Below, piece by piece: positions 62,561 to 64,000 of a stretch of DNA of 64,000 bases. The notes beneath the pieces are model-generated. The model was not told where the DNA came from. It did not search any database and saw only the letters and a program-made list of their open reading frames with translations. Numbering within the stretch: the stretch's first letter is position 1; each line of letters opens with the position of its first letter. A program made the translations under genes and the position numbers. The DNA lies in NCBI GenBank assembly GCA_947095585.1, contig OX352761.1, forward strand, positions 110,595,890 through 110,659,889, given 5' to 3'. This DNA comes from Nephrocerus scutellatus (Eukaryota; Arthropoda; Insecta; Diptera; Pipunculidae).

Positions 62561-64000
62561 CTATATTTCCATGTCTCTTTCGACTTAAGACTTCTCTCTC
62601 GTGTTTTGAGTACGTTTGCGTTTTATTTGCAAAGTTTTGTAACCGACACAGTAACTTTGCTACCCGGCGGCAATTGGCAGGTAAGGTTAAGTTTACTCAG
62701 CTTGATTTCGTCTATTTGCAAAGCATTAGCCACACGCTGAAAACCCGGCCTCTTTGACAACTTACCCGTGGCTATGGTTTCGAGTATGGTTTAAGCAAAT
62801 CGAAAGAGACACTAGTAATTTTAAGCCATATTTTCGAAAAAAAAAATGTATTGACAATTCAGGAGTTTCTAAGTTTCAAAGAAAATAGTGTACTGGTTGT
62901 ACTGAATGTACTGGGTGTACTGGGTTTACTGAGTACACTGAGTACACCCAGTACACATAACCATCTTTTGGCATTTTGGAACATTTAAATAGTTTTTATG
63001 TTTATTCCGTCCCATTTATTAAAGAGCTTCGCAAAATTTTCGAAAAAAAAACCTGTATCTGTAACTTTCTGAATGTCAAGTTGCAACTTGCAACTGCAAT
63101 GAGCACTGACCACAGAGTCTGAATATCAATTCAATTCTTCTCAAAACATTGAGATTTGAGAGAACAACACAAAAGATCCGCTATAAGCAAAATAGGAAAA
63201 CCAAACCGGTTTGGATGTGGATTTTCATTGAGTAAAAGAAAATGTGCCTTTTAGAAACTCACTCAATTTGTAGAGTTATCTTACTCTTAACTCATGCTCA
63301 ACTCAATTTCTAAATTCTCGCCCGTCCGGTGGCGGTGGTTAGTGGCTAGGTCTGCATATGCACTCTGTATACTGCTTTACAGCAAAACGACAAGTGTCGC
63401 TTGTTTACATAGCCATTGTAGTTGCACCACCCGGAGGTAAGATTCGTGCGTGGCATTGTGTGCTTATACTTTTTGTTTACCTCCCACCCAGACGGCTGGC
63501 GACTAGACTCGATAACGAAGCGAGCGTGTGAAGCCTTTGCGCGGAGCATTCATAAGAGAATAAAAAATCATTTTTACGCACCTCGGCTTACAATACAGAA
63601 CAGATACAGTATCGATATCTGCATTAGAGTTTAATGTTAAATATAGTTCCATGAATTTCCATACAACATGGCGTTGATTAATGTTTTCATAGGCGGTTGG
63701 CACACAAAGCAAAAAAAAAACTTAATAATCATACCAAACATCAAGTGGCCGCCGACTGTCGAGTAATTGTTTTGCTTTGAGTGGATGATTTTGCAGTTTT
63801 TTATCGGCCGCTTGTTAGGATAAAAAGGATACTTGATGATCTCTAGGCGATTAGGTTTTAGAGACATCACTTTATGACTTTGTTTGTTTGTTTTTTTTTC
63901 TGGCCAAGCAGTAAGCAGAGTTCATATACATAATGGCGACATACTAGAGCACTAGAGGGTGTCTCTTTGAGCTTTAAGTATATTTGCAGATCATTTGCCC
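62561..64000. other. Stretch without recognised gene
   Basis: No homology recognised. It holds a long inverted repeat at 62907-62955 and overlapping 67-77 codon frames at 63346-63870 without motifs. GC is somewhat higher around 63310-63550, which might be a promoter or exon, but nothing supports a specific call. Confidence 0.4.
62907..62955. repeat. Inverted repeat in a TGTACTGGG-type minisatellite
   Basis: Perfect 14-bp arms TGTACTGGGTGTAC (62907-62920) and GTACACCCAGTACA (62942-62955) with a 21-nt loop. It is embedded in short TACTGGG/TACTGAG repeats starting at about 62890. Confidence 0.75.

Noticed and set aside
1..64000. CRISPR arrays, bacterial operons or prophage
   Set aside because: No regularly spaced repeats with unique spacers; all recognisable proteins are from eukaryotic transposons or a fly gene with introns.

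Overview
This window looks like nuclear DNA of a higher fly (Brachycera, probably Schizophora; a tephritid-like fly would fit, but that is inference). It is AT-rich, has long introns and GT-AG splice sites, and carries the kinds of transposon seen in flies: Jockey, CR1-like, RTE-like and RNase H-bearing LINEs, mariner and pogo/Tigger DNA transposons, LTR retrotransposons and a tRNA-derived SINE. No rRNA gene, functional tRNA gene or CRISPR was recognised.

One host gene is supported. On the minus strand, exons 58734-58929 and 50572-50759 join in phase across a 7,974-bp GT-AG intron. They encode residues 1-128 of a Fer/Fps-type F-BAR protein, most likely the fly orthologue of Fps85D. The SH2 and kinase domains lie outside the window. 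The intron holds several solo or partial LTRs, LINE fragments and a SINE.

The one apparently complete mobile element is a Jockey-clade LINE at 41741-46686. It has two open frames, ORF1 (Gag-like with three zinc knuckles) and ORF2 (endonuclease-reverse transcriptase), overlapping by 13 nt, and it is flanked by a perfect 16-bp target-site duplication. It has an internal A16 tail followed by about 121 extra bases, which suggests a 3' transduction.

The rest is mainly a transposon graveyard. 1-6.4 kb: CR1-like and RTE-like fragments and two SINEs. 7.6-10.2 kb: a long broken RTE-like LINE. 12 kb: a mariner-superfamily relic. 15.0-21.2 kb: an exact 3,112-bp tandem duplication, each copy containing a 231-bp-period duplication. 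22.5-24.5 kb: an RTE-like fragment followed by a pogo/Tigger relic. 26.9-27.9 kb: a degenerate G/T-rich tandem repeat. 28.4-28.7 kb: a duplicated RT fragment. 30.9-36.1 kb: two LINE relics. 37-41.5 kb: further LINE relics. 47-58.6 kb: LTR remnants around Fps85D. 61-62.6 kb: LINE scraps and a shortened mariner that keeps both ends.

The most interesting relation is between the SINE and the RTE-like family B. Both end in a short hairpin, then GCC(A/G)AATAT, then a trinucleotide-repeat tail. This suggests that the SINE borrows the 3' recognition end of that LINE for mobilisation.
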